Part shown: positions 1 through 7,293 of the stretch, piece after piece
How the letters are laid out: every line of letters begins with the position of its first letter
Numbering within the stretch: the stretch's first letter is position 1
Origin: Natronomonas gomsonensis
GTDB lineage: Archaea > Halobacteriota > Halobacteria > Halobacteriales > Haloarculaceae
DNA: 64,000 nucleotides
Direction: 5' to 3'
Assembly (NCBI RefSeq): GCF_013391635.1
Contig: NZ_JACAWU010000002.1
Location: 62,001 to 126,000 of the forward strand
Position numbers and translations under genes: made by a program
The notes under the pieces: model-generated
Database searches by the model: none
Told to the model about the DNA's origin: nothing
The model's input: only the letters and a program-made list of their open reading frames with translations

Positions 1-234
1 CGGGACGAGCGTGTCGTGGGCGCCCGACAGAATCGAGATACCGAGCACGTCCACGTCCTCCTGAACCGCCGCCTGGACGATTTCGTCGGGCGATTTGTGC
101 AGTCCGGAGTAAATCACTTCGAAGCCGGCGTCGCGGAACGCCCGAGCGATGACGTGAGCGCCGCGGTCGTGGCCGTCGAGGCCGACCTTCGCCACCAGAC
201 ACCTAATCGTTCGCTGTTCTCCCTCTGTGCTCAT
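1..234 (-). CDS. mcmA2: Methylmalonyl-CoA mutase, C-terminal B12-binding subunit (partial)
   Basis: The gene begins at the ATG ending at 234 and runs off the left edge, so only the first 78 residues are visible. Residues 10-78 match the cobalamin-binding domain of methylmalonyl-CoA mutase, which is a separate small protein in archaea. The DxHxxG signature is D20-G-H22-D-R-G25, with H22 expected to ligand the cobalt. With the catalytic large subunit it would interconvert methylmalonyl-CoA and succinyl-CoA in propionate and branched-chain degradation. A TATA-like GTTAGAGTC about 27 bases upstream suggests a nearly leaderless transcript. A stand-alone B12-binding protein of another mutase is possible but less likely. 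Confidence 0.88.
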   Translation of the reverse strand, partial: MSTEGEQRTIRCLVAKVGLDGHDRGAHVIARAFRDAGFEVIYSGLHKSPDEIVQAAVQEDVDVLGISILSGAHDTLVP

Positions 235-411
235 ACCACACGATTCTGCGGGCAGGTGTTTGACTCTAACGGAGCGCTCGACGACTCTCGGCGGATTTCC
301 ACTAGTCCAACTGAAGTTGCGAACGACCGACGAACGTGTGTCGCATCCTCAGGGGGACCGCCGCTTCGATGGGTTTATGAATTCGGTCCGGATAGAAACG
401 GGTGCGTTCGA

Positions 412-483
412 GGGCTCGTAGATCAGTGGTAGATCATCCCCCTGGCACGGGGAAGGCCCCGGGTTCAAATCCCGGCGAGTCCA
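412..483 (+). tRNA. tRNA-Ala (anticodon GGC)
   Basis: A full cloverleaf can be drawn. The acceptor stem pairs 412-418 (GGGCTCG) with 476-482 (CGAGTCC), with one G-T wobble, and the discriminator is A483. The anticodon stem is TCCCC (437-441) with GGGGA (449-453), and the loop CTGGCAC places the anticodon GGC at 444-446. The T arm is CCGGG-TTCAAAT-CCCGG. The CCA end is not fully encoded. There is no sign of an intron. Confidence 0.95.
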
Positions 484-517
484 CTTCCTTCGGTCACTTC
501 GTTCCCTCAGTCAGCTG

Positions 518-565
518 ACTCGCCGGCCCTCGGGAAGCCTCCGACTTCGCTCGGTCCCGGCGAGT
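518..565. repeat. Inverted repeat and copy of the tRNA-Ala 3' end downstream of the tRNA
   Basis: ACTCGCCGG (518-526) is the exact reverse complement of CCGGCGAGT (557-565), giving a possible 9-bp stem. In addition, TCCCGGCGAGT at 555-565 exactly repeats the tRNA-Ala 3' end at 470-480. The element lies between the tRNA and the convergent oxidase gene. It could be a processing or termination structure, or a remnant of integration at the tRNA. No integrase is visible nearby. Confidence 0.5.
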
Positions 566-591
566 TCTATGGCGTAGCTGCCCCCGACTAC

Positions 592-1041
592 TTAGATACT
601 CGTCGAGGACTCCGTTCGAGCCGTCAACGACTCGGGGACGAGACGGTAGAACTCGAAGTCGACATCTGCTGGTGGTTGTCCGAAGATGTCGACGAGCGGA
701 ATCCGGACGCGTTCGAGGCCTTCGAGGGTCTCCGTCGCAATCGAGGCGTCGGTCGTCTCTTCGAGTCGCCCCTCGGCGACGACGCTCTGCCAAGTGTCGT
801 CGACAGTACCGTAGGTCACGAACGAGACTGGTCGGTCGAGGAGGTCGCTCTTCTCTCGGTCCTCGTCGGCGGCGAGTCGGAAGTAGAATGTCTCCTCGGC
901 GGCGTCGTACCCGTAAGAGACCGGAAGCGAGTGCGGCGCTTCGCCGCCGTCGGTCGGAAAGGAAATAACGCCCGTTCCGCCGTTGCCGAGGAATTCGTCT
1001 CGCTCGTCGTCGTCCATCGCCACGGAGTCCGGAGCTGTCAT
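592..1041 (-). CDS. Pyridoxamine 5'-phosphate oxidase family protein
   Basis: This 149-residue protein has the split-barrel flavin-binding fold seen in PNPOx-like proteins. The recognisable core runs from DEFLGNGGTGVISFPTDGG, through a strand LPVSYGYD, to SVVAEGRLEET near residue 100. Haloarchaea have many such small proteins, and they usually bind FMN, F420 or heme; the substrate here is unknown. I chose the ATG ending at 1041 because the minus-strand TATA-like TTTTTTAACG (1063-1072) is centred 27 bases upstream, giving a leaderless transcript. A longer upstream reading frame is open but Arg-rich and unlikely. Confidence 0.8.
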   Translation of the reverse strand: MTAPDSVAMDDDERDEFLGNGGTGVISFPTDGGEAPHSLPVSYGYDAAEETFYFRLAADEDREKSDLLDRPVSFVTYGTVDDTWQSVVAEGRLEETTDASIATETLEGLERVRIPLVDIFGQPPADVDFEFYRLVPESLTARTESSTSI

Positions 1042-1062
1042 ACGAACCGATACGGCGCGGAG

Positions 1063-1072
1063 CGTTAAAAAA
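1063..1072 (-). promoter_or_regulatory. TATA element for the PNPOx-like gene
   Basis: On the minus strand this reads TTTTTTAACG and is centred about 27 bases before the ATG ending at 1041, the spacing expected for a leaderless haloarchaeal transcript. Confidence 0.5.
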
Positions 1073-1220
1073 CGGGCCGGCGGTCTGGCGTCGCTCGTCG
1101 CAATCACGTGTGGCGTCGTTCGTCTCCTCGTCACGGTGTGGGAAATCCGTTCGGACGAAACGGGCCGAAGACAGCAGTTCGACAGGATTCGGCCCCCGAC
1201 GGAGTTTTGAGCGACTGTAC

Positions 1221-1228
1221 AATTATTA
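1221..1228 (+). promoter_or_regulatory. TATA element for the SLC13 carrier gene
   Basis: AATTATTA sits in an otherwise GC-rich leader, 33-40 bases before the ATG at 1261, which predicts a transcript leader of about 9 bases. Confidence 0.45.
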
Positions 1229-1260
1229 CCATCCTCTGCGTGTGTCCGCCGGGATTTCAG

Positions 1261-2775
1261 ATGTCGGACGACGAGGGGGCGTACACTCGGCTGCAACGGG
1301 TCGGGATAGTTCTCGGTCCGCTGTCGTTCCTCTTCGTGCAGTTCGGCGTCTCGCCGGCGAGTCTGTCACCGGCGGCGAATGCCGTGCTGGCGTGTACGCT
1401 CTGGATTGCGGTGTGGTGGATGACCGAGGCAGTTCCGATTCCAGTGACGAGCCTCCTTCCGATACTCCTGTTTCCGGCACTCGGTGTCACCAGCGTGACC
1501 GACGCTGCGGCCCCCTACGCGGACCCCGTCGTCTTTCTGTTTCTCGGTGGATTTCTGGTGGCTCTCGCCATCGAACGGTGGGGGCTCCATCGGCGCATCG
1601 CGCTCAACGTGTTGCTCCGTGCCGGCGAGGATGCGCGTCGGTTGATTTTCGGGTTCATGCTCGCAACGGCGTTTCTCTCGATGTGGGTCTCGAACACCGC
1701 AACGGCGATGATGATGGTTCCCATCGGGATGGCCGTCGTCGCCCAGCGGCAGGCGTTCCGAGCGCCGGATGACGCTACGCCGAGGTACTCGGTCTCGACG
1801 CTGGATGCACTCGAGGCGGGTGAAACCACGCTTAGGCAGTCGAATTTCGGCGTCGCGCTCATGCTCGGCATCGCCTACGGCGCCTCGATAGGCGGTGTCG
1901 CGACGCTCATCGGAACCCCACCGAACGCGATTCTCGCTGGAATCGCGAGTTCCTCTCTCGGCGTCGAAATCGGCTTCGTCGAGTGGATGCTGTTCGGCGT
2001 CCCGACGGCGCTCGTGTTCCTGCCCGTGGCGTGGCTCGCTTTGATTACCGTCTTTCCCCCCGACACCAGCGCGGTCTCCGCGGGTCGCTCCGTCGTCCGC
2101 GAGCAGATGGCTGCCCTCGGACCGATGAGTACGGGCGAACGACGCGTCGTCGTGGTGTTCGGCGTCGTCGTCTTCGGGTGGCTGCTTCGGCCGTTCGTCA
2201 TCGAACCGGTCGCGCCCGCAATCACCGACACCACGATTGCCCTCATAGGCGGCGTATTGGTGTTTCTGGTGCCCGTCGACCTCCGCCGCGGTGAGTTCCT
2301 CCTCGATTGGGAGGCAACCACTCGAGTCCCGTGGGGCGTGTTGCTCCTGTTCGGGGCGGGGTTTTCGCTCGCGCGGGCCTTCCAGTCCAGCGGACTCGAC
2401 CGCTGGATAGCGGGTGGGTTGTCCGGCCTACAGGGCGTCGATTTAGTCTGGGTTCTGCTCGCCGTCGCCGCGCTCGTCGTTTTCCTCACCGAAGTCACCT
2501 CGAACAGCGCGACGGCGTCGCTTTTTATCCCGGTGATGGTCTCTCTCGGGGCGTCGCTGGCTGCACCGTCGCTCGTGCTCATGGTGACCGTCGCGGTCGC
2601 CGCCTCGATGGCGTTTATGCTTCCGGTTGCGACGCCCCCGAACGCGATCGTCTTCGGAAGCGGCTATCTGTCCATCCCCAAGATGGTCCGCGTCGGTATC
2701 TGGCTGAACCTCCTCGGCATCCTGTTCGTGACCGCGATGGCGTACCTCTGGCTCCCGTTCGTGTGGGGTATCTGA
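1261..2775 (+). CDS. SLC13/DASS family anion symporter
   Basis: This is a 504-residue integral membrane protein with about 11-12 hydrophobic segments. It shows the internal duplication typical of the divalent anion:Na+ symporter family: a first SNT motif at residues 144-146 (SNTATAMMMVP) and a second SNS at 414-416 (SNSATASLF), each followed by a Pro-rich hairpin (GTPPNAI and ATPPNAI). It would import a dicarboxylate, sulfate or related anion with sodium across the cytoplasmic membrane; the substrate cannot be read from sequence. The ATG at 1261 starts MSDDEGAYTRLQ and follows a TATA element with suitable spacing. A longer upstream reading frame is not family-like. Confidence 0.9.
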   Translation: MSDDEGAYTRLQRVGIVLGPLSFLFVQFGVSPASLSPAANAVLACTLWIAVWWMTEAVPIPVTSLLPILLFPALGVTSVTDAAAPYADPVVFLFLGGFLVALAIERWGLHRRIALNVLLRAGEDARRLIFGFMLATAFLSMWVSNTATAMMMVPIGMAVVAQRQAFRAPDDATPRYSVSTLDALEAGETTLRQSNFGVALMLGIAYGASIGGVATLIGTPPNAILAGIASSSLGVEIGFVEWMLFGVPTALVFLPVAWLALITVFPPDTSAVSAGRSVVREQMAALGPMSTGERRVVVVFGVVVFGWLLRPFVIEPVAPAITDTTIALIGGVLVFLVPVDLRRGEFLLDWEATTRVPWGVLLLFGAGFSLARAFQSSGLDRWIAGGLSGLQGVDLVWVLLAVAALVVFLTEVTSNSATASLFIPVMVSLGASLAAPSLVLMVTVAVAASMAFMLPVATPPNAIVFGSGYLSIPKMVRVGIWLNLLGILFVTAMAYLWLPFVWGI

Positions 2776-2823
2776 TATCTGTTGACTCGGCGTCACCGTC
2801 GCCGACCGGACAGAGCGGGTCCG

Positions 2824-3477
2824 TTACGAACCGGTGTCGGTTACCGAACGCTGGCGGCGAACAAGAGCCGAAACCCCTCGCCTGAGACGCTGTGAAACCG
2901 CGTTGTCGGAGACTCCGAGGTCGTCTGCGAGTTCGGTGAGCGTCACCTCCCGTGGCACCTCGAAGTAGCCCGCATCGAGGGCGGCGTACAGGGTCTCGCG
3001 CTGAACGTCGGTCAGCGGTCCCTCCTCGTCTACTGTTTCGTTGCTGCTGTACACCTCACCGACCGAGAGGTCGATTCCGTAGTCGAGACACCACGCGTGG
3101 AACTCGCTGAGTCGGTCGTGGTCGGGGAATCGGAGTTCGAGCGACCACGAGGTACCGTCGCTCACCGCCTCGACGAGGACCGCATCGGATTCGACGAGCC
3201 CCTCGACGAACTCCTCGGCATCCGAGGTCCAGCCGACGCGGATGAGCGTATCGCACCCGAACGTATCGATGACTTCGAACCCCTCGACGTCGGGGTCTTC
3301 ACGGAGTGCCCGACTCGTGGCCTCGGTGTTTTGCTCCGCCACCCACAGATACGGCACGAGGCTCTCATCGAAGGCAGCGATGCGGTCCAACCTGACGGAG
3401 CTGCCGGAATGTTCGGCGAGCAGTCGTTCCAACACGAAATCAGATGCAGAAACGGAGACACTCACCCGGACGCTCAT
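2824..3477 (-). CDS. Bat-type HTH transcriptional regulator
   Basis: This 217-residue protein has the architecture of haloarchaeal bacterio-opsin-activator-like regulators. An N-terminal beta-rich sensor region covers residues 1-150. A C-terminal HTH covers about 155-208, with the typical LTDVQRETLYAALDAGYFEVPR linker start and a recognition helix near SDNAVSQRLRRG. It probably binds DNA and responds to an unknown signal. It stands alone between the convergent SLC13 gene and a separately transcribed membrane protein, so no target is obvious. Confidence 0.87.
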   Translation of the reverse strand: MSVRVSVSVSASDFVLERLLAEHSGSSVRLDRIAAFDESLVPYLWVAEQNTEATSRALREDPDVEGFEVIDTFGCDTLIRVGWTSDAEEFVEGLVESDAVLVEAVSDGTSWSLELRFPDHDRLSEFHAWCLDYGIDLSVGEVYSSNETVDEEGPLTDVQRETLYAALDAGYFEVPREVTLTELADDLGVSDNAVSQRLRRGVSALVRRQRSVTDTGS

Positions 3478-3560
3478 CGTTCACCCATCCCCTCCATCAC
3501 CCTGTACGATAGGATTGCCCAATCAATAAAATTCTTATTGCCGATTCAGCGACCGGTTGC

Positions 3561-4256
3561 TCAGTCGGTGATAGTGACGCCACCGAAAGCGACGAACCCG
3601 GAGACGACGATGTCGACCTCCCGGTTCGGGTCGGCACTCCGCGGTCTGTCGTCCGTCGCGCCGCCCAGAATCGGGATGACGTCCAACCGGACGTTCCACT
3701 CCCGGGGGACGACGATGTCGACGCCGCCGAACAGCGCGACTGCGTTGATGCGGGCGGGTCGGTCACCGATTTCTGCATCCCGGAGGTCGAGTTCCGTCCC
3801 ACCGAACACCGCCGTGAGGTCCGCCCCGGCGAACTGCTCGGAGGTACTGCGCCGCTCGGAGCCGCCGAACACTGCGAACGCCGAGACGCTGTCGTCGTCG
3901 ACCTCACGTACCCCCGTTCGGTACTGGCCGAGCAGTATCGAGAGGCCGAATGCGATGACGAGGAGGGGCCAGTACACGACGAGTTCGTCCCACGTCGCGT
4001 ATCCGAGGGCGAGGAGCTGCCACGCCGTCCCGATGCCGACGAGGACCACGGGACCGACGAGGTTCCGGAACCGGCTTCCAACTAGTGCCCACAGCCCGAC
4101 GACCACGAGGAGCGACGGGGCGTACCGAAGCAGGTCACCGGTTTCGAAGACACCGGTCGTATCGAGCAGTACGAGGATGCCGACGAGGACGACGAGGATG
4201 CCGAAGAGCAGTTGGCTCGTCGGGAGCCGCCGGGAGGGAGACGTTTCGGTTGCCAT
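3561..4256 (-). CDS. LiaF-like membrane protein with toastrack-type C-terminal repeats
   Basis: This protein has 231 residues. Four hydrophobic segments lie within residues 14-112. They are followed by a soluble beta-rich part with repeated FGG/LGG turns (AVFGGSE, AVFGGTELDL, ALFGGVDI, PILGGAT, AFGGVTI), the pattern of LiaF/DUF1707-type C-terminal domains. In bacteria such proteins act in envelope-stress sensing; the haloarchaeal role is not known. The ATG ending at 4256 is preceded by a TATA box at 4277-4285 with leaderless spacing, which rejects the longer frame upstream. Confidence 0.78.
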   Translation of the reverse strand: MATETSPSRRLPTSQLLFGILVVLVGILVLLDTTGVFETGDLLRYAPSLLVVVGLWALVGSRFRNLVGPVVLVGIGTAWQLLALGYATWDELVVYWPLLVIAFGLSILLGQYRTGVREVDDDSVSAFAVFGGSERRSTSEQFAGADLTAVFGGTELDLRDAEIGDRPARINAVALFGGVDIVVPREWNVRLDVIPILGGATDDRPRSADPNREVDIVVSGFVAFGGVTITD

Positions 4257-4276
4257 ACGAAGAAAACGGCGCGAAA

Positions 4277-4285
4277 CAATATAAC
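4277..4285 (-). promoter_or_regulatory. TATA element for the LiaF-like gene
   Basis: The minus strand reads GTTATATTG, centred about 27 bases before the ATG ending at 4256. It supports a leaderless transcript and the chosen start. Confidence 0.55.
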
Positions 4286-4344
4286 ACCGGTCGGTTAGTC
4301 TCGGAATCCAAGAACGACCGGTCGCTTCGGCCGCAGCTCTCGCG

Positions 4345-4803
4345 CTACTGGTCGTGTCGCTCGACACTGTCTTCGACTCTCGCGGCCATCTCATCGCGGG
4401 AAATCCGTCCCTCTAGGTACTCCTCTATCCACTCGGATTTCATCTGCCACGTCGCGACGAGCGTCCCATCGACGACGACGCGGGCGTCGAGTCGCTCGAC
4501 GGCCCATCCGCTCTCGCCGTACACGCGGTCGAAGAACGCTCTCGCGGCGGCGTCGATGCTGTTCCTGACGCTCTCCTCGGTCGGTTCGGCGGGTTCGTAC
4601 TCGAGGTTGACGTGAGATTCGTCGTCGACGGCGAGTTCGCGGACGGTGATTCCGTTCTCCGTCAGGGCCTCCCTGAACGCTTCCCGTCTGATGTCGCTGC
4701 TCTCGCTGTCGGGCGTTGCCGTCGTGTCATCGCGTCCGCTACAGCCTGCGAGGAAGGCACTGCTCGCTAGGGTCAGGCCGGCGAGATACTGGCGACGGCG
4801 CAT
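4345..4803 (-). CDS. Secreted lipoprotein of unknown function
   Basis: This 152-residue protein starts MRRRQYLAGLTLASSAFLAGC. It has a twin-arginine-like N-terminus and a lipobox ending at C21, as in Tat-exported haloarchaeal lipoproteins. The mature part is acidic with alternating strand and helix character and no family that I recognise. It is monocistronic, between the LiaF-like gene and a small divergent membrane protein gene. Confidence 0.75.
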   Translation of the reverse strand: MRRRQYLAGLTLASSAFLAGCSGRDDTTATPDSESSDIRREAFREALTENGITVRELAVDDESHVNLEYEPAEPTEESVRNSIDAAARAFFDRVYGESGWAVERLDARVVVDGTLVATWQMKSEWIEEYLEGRISRDEMAARVEDSVERHDQ

Positions 4804-4912
4804 ACCCGGGCACTCGCCGTCACGCTTTCGTAAGCGTTGTGCCTCTCATTGACGGGTCCTACCGCCGTCACTAGACGGCACGCTCTTGGCCGTCGCTCCC
4901 GGAACTGGGCGT

Positions 4913-5098
4913 ATGTACTCGAAAGTGCGTTCGCTTCTCGGTCGGTCCCTGCCAGTCGTCGGCACGCTGTATCTCGTCTACCTCGCCCTCCAGCCGCCGC
5001 CGGCACGCTACATGGGAATCGCGTGTCTGGCCATCGTCACGCCGTTTCTCGTCGGCTGGGTGGCCGGAAACGTCTTCGACGTTGGGCCGTGGAGCTAG
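4913..5098 (+). CDS. Small two-helix membrane protein
   Basis: This 61-residue protein starts MYSKVRSLLGRSLPVVG. It has two predicted membrane segments, at about residues 13-28 and 34-53. Its function is unknown. The stop codon overlaps the stop of the convergent downstream gene through the sequence ctag. An ATG-like start 27 bases upstream is possible, but the shorter form gives the cleaner membrane-protein N-terminus. Confidence 0.6.
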   Translation: MYSKVRSLLGRSLPVVGTLYLVYLALQPPPARYMGIACLAIVTPFLVGWVAGNVFDVGPWS

Positions 5099-5325
5099 GG
5101 TTTGTGCGTGAAGATGAACGCCTGTCCGTCCTCGACGCCGACACAGAGGTCGAGCTGTTTCGAGAGGTTGAGACTCGTGGGGTTCTGCTTGCAGACGACG
5201 AGGTCGTCGAAGGGCTCCTCGCAGGCTGGGCAGGCGACGGCGACCGTGTTCTGGTAGGACTTGATTGCGGGGTTCTCTTCTCGGGGCGTCAGCGACGCGA
5301 GGAGTTCGTCTGTATCGATGTCCAT
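5095..5325 (-). CDS. Small Cys-containing haloarchaeal protein (DUF7385-like, 'flagella cluster protein')
   Basis: This 76-residue soluble protein has the motif ACPACEEPFDDLVVC and a later DLCVG, a possible metal-binding knuckle. The layout resembles a conserved haloarchaeal family often annotated as a flagella cluster protein, from memory only. Its stop codon overlaps that of the convergent membrane-protein gene by 4 bases. Confidence 0.68.
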   Translation of the reverse strand: MDIDTDELLASLTPREENPAIKSYQNTVAVACPACEEPFDDLVVCKQNPTSLNLSKQLDLCVGVEDGQAFIFTHKP

Positions 5326-5409
5326 ACGTGGACAAACGGCGGGTTCCTATTCAATCTCGCGGGAGCTACGGCTTCGGAAACACAATTGAATTGACAAAAC
5401 GGGAATGCC

Positions 5410-5508
5410 TCAGTCGTCGTCTTCTATGCCGCGGTCCCAGACGTTCGACACCGACTCACCGGTCGGCGGTGTGTGGTCGACTTCTTTGAGGGTTGCTTTC
5501 TCTGTCAT
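5410..5508 (-). CDS. Putative 32-residue leaderless microprotein
   Basis: The frame encodes MTEKATLKEVDHTPPTGESV followed by SNVWDRGIEDDD, an acidic peptide of typical haloarchaeal composition. The minus-strand sequence CGTTAAGTACG at 5533-5543 is a good TATA element centred about 30 bases before the ATG, giving a leader of roughly 3 bases. It has no recognised domain. The clean ORF, acidic composition and correctly spaced promoter argue that it is real, but it may also be a remnant. Confidence 0.5.
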   Translation of the reverse strand: MTEKATLKEVDHTPPTGESVSNVWDRGIEDDD

Positions 5509-5532
5509 CGTGGCACGTTGTAGCACATCCGA

Positions 5533-5543
5533 CGTACTTAACG
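5533..5543 (-). promoter_or_regulatory. TATA element for the 32-residue ORF
   Basis: The minus strand reads CGTTAAGTACG, spaced for a transcript starting about 3 bases before the ATG ending at 5508. Confidence 0.45.
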
Positions 5544-5765
5544 GTTGATTGGAATCTCGTTTAATACATTATACCATATTAATATTTCTGTTATTCCTGC
5601 AGAATGGCGAATTAGAACACATATGGTTGGTGATAGGGGCATAACTACTCTAAAATTGGCCGGACAACGCAGTACGTGTGCAACTGTCGATTATCGAATT
5701 CGGGTACTACAGCGTATTCGAAGCTCGATACGACGCTTCGAACACGCGCTCTGAAACGGCCACGT

Positions 5766-5775
5766 CGCTTATTGT
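5766..5775 (+). promoter_or_regulatory. TATA-like element for the large pilin-like gene
   Basis: CGCTTATTGT is centred about 27 bases before the ATG at 5798, the spacing of a leaderless transcript. Confidence 0.45.
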
Positions 5776-5797
5776 CGTGTAACACGCGAAGGGGTGT

Positions 5798-7288
5798 ATG
5801 GACAGTCCACCGTCCCGTGTGGGCGACCGAGCGCAGTCGTCGCCCATCGGCATCGTGCTCATCCTCGGGATTACGCTCACGGGTGCGGTCGGACTCGCGG
5901 TTTTCGGTGGTGCCGCACTCGACGACGCCCAACAGGACTCCCGGGTCGGACAGGCCGAACAGTCGATGACGCAGTTCGACTCTCAGGCCGCCCAAGTCGC
6001 CTTGGGTGAATCCGACTCCCAGCGGGTACAGTTCGGGTCCAACAGCGGCCAGTACTCCGTCGACGAAGACGCCGGAAACGTCCGGCTGATTCACAAGAAC
6101 TGGAACGAGAGCAATACAACTGACCACGAGTACGAAATCTACAACGCGTCGCTCGGTTCTGTTGTCTACGAATCCGGCGACAGCGAACTCGCCTATCAGG
6201 GTGGCGGCGTCTGGCGGACCGACGACGACGGCGACGCACGACTCGTCTCCCCGCCGGAGTTCCACTATCGACGTGCGACGCTGACGTTCCCCATCGTCCG
6301 CGTTTCCGGCGATGACAGTGTCAGCGGCTCCGCGAGCGGCCGAATCTCCCGCGTGAAAACCGCAGACCGGATATTCGCCAATCAAAGTGAGACCTACCCC
6401 GACGGCAGCACGAAACTCCTGAACCCGGTCCAGAACGGGAACATGACTGTCGAAATAACGAGTCGGTACTGTGAGGGCTGGCGGGATTACTTCGAGGAGC
6501 GGACCGACGGTACGGTTTCCGACTGCGACAGCGACGGAACCGTCACCGCACAACTCGTCACGCTCGGGACGCAGGGTGCGTTCAACGTGCTTGACGGCCA
6601 AGAGCTGAACATCCGCGGCATGGAGAGCGGTCACTCGCTGGACGAACTTGAGATTACGTTCGTGGACTCCAGCGGGCAGAGCTCCGACTTCAACAACTTC
6701 GGGTGGTCGATGTACGGCGAGGACGACAACGGTACCGAAATCGAAATGTACGTCGAAAACAACGGGGGCGGTAATCTCGACTGTGATGCTGGTGAAACTT
6801 GGAACACGACAGTCGTCTTCTACTACAGCCCTAACAGCGGTGATGACTATCACACATGGGTCAACGACGAGAACAACGGGGATGGCAATTTCCAAATCGC
6901 CTGTAATGGTGACGACGAGCCGGAACTCACCGTCGACTTCACCAGTGGAAGTACCAACCTCACGTACAAGGATTATCGTGACTTGAATATAAAAAATGAC
7001 CTTCAGGCAGACCCTGATACCGACGGATTTAACGACACTGTCTCGTTTAGCGAACATTCCGACGACAACGCGAGTATCACGTATCCGGACGACCGGGATC
7101 AAGAACCGGCGGAATTACCGGTCAACCACTACTTCGCGATGGCCGATGACTTGGACATGGAAGTCTGGGAGCAAAACAACGCTAATATAGGCGACGACTC
7201 ACAGGGCCTCATCCAATACGAGGGCAACGGTGAAGTCGTCACGTTCCTCCACGTCACCGACAACCAGATTCGGGTCGAACTCGACTGA
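5798..7288 (+). CDS. Large pilin-like secreted protein (DUF7289-like)
   Basis: This 496-residue protein has a pilin-type N-terminus: basic residues, then RAQSSPIGIVLILGITLTG and a single hydrophobic helix at about residues 16-40. The remainder is a long acidic, Asn/Asp-rich extracellular part with several Cys residues and many N-x-S/T sequons. It is transcribed toward the PilB/PilC operon and ends 5 bases from the last gene of that operon. By context it is a candidate substrate or minor subunit of that filament or secretion system. Three-fold repeats of Asn-Gly-Asp stretches in 6710-6920 could bind calcium. Confidence 0.75.
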   Translation: MDSPPSRVGDRAQSSPIGIVLILGITLTGAVGLAVFGGAALDDAQQDSRVGQAEQSMTQFDSQAAQVALGESDSQRVQFGSNSGQYSVDEDAGNVRLIHKNWNESNTTDHEYEIYNASLGSVVYESGDSELAYQGGGVWRTDDDGDARLVSPPEFHYRRATLTFPIVRVSGDDSVSGSASGRISRVKTADRIFANQSETYPDGSTKLLNPVQNGNMTVEITSRYCEGWRDYFEERTDGTVSDCDSDGTVTAQLVTLGTQGAFNVLDGQELNIRGMESGHSLDELEITFVDSSGQSSDFNNFGWSMYGEDDNGTEIEMYVENNGGGNLDCDAGETWNTTVVFYYSPNSGDDYHTWVNDENNGDGNFQIACNGDDEPELTVDFTSGSTNLTYKDYRDLNIKNDLQADPDTDGFNDTVSFSEHSDDNASITYPDDRDQEPAELPVNHYFAMADDLDMEVWEQNNANIGDDSQGLIQYEGNGEVVTFLHVTDNQIRVELD

Positions 7289-7293
7289 CGCCG

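Larger units (their letters stand above)
5509..5797. other. AT-rich divergent intergenic region upstream of the pilin-like gene
   Basis: This stretch holds the promoter of the small minus-strand ORF on its left and of the large pilin-like gene on its right. Bases 5540-5660 are clearly AT-rich compared with the surroundings (for example TTTAATACATTATACCATAT). No convincing gene lies in it; the open frames are Arg/Ile-rich and unlike haloarchaeal proteins. It may be a regulatory region or old foreign DNA. Confidence 0.5.

Noticed and set aside
5545-5754. A 69-residue frame in the AT-rich patch
   Set aside because: It has an Ile/Arg-rich composition unlike haloarchaeal proteins, and no promoter with proper spacing.
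5645-7102. A 485-residue open frame on the minus strand
   Set aside because: It is antisense to the large pilin-like gene, which has a real signal-type N-terminus and a promoter; the antisense protein is Val/Arg-rich with no family.
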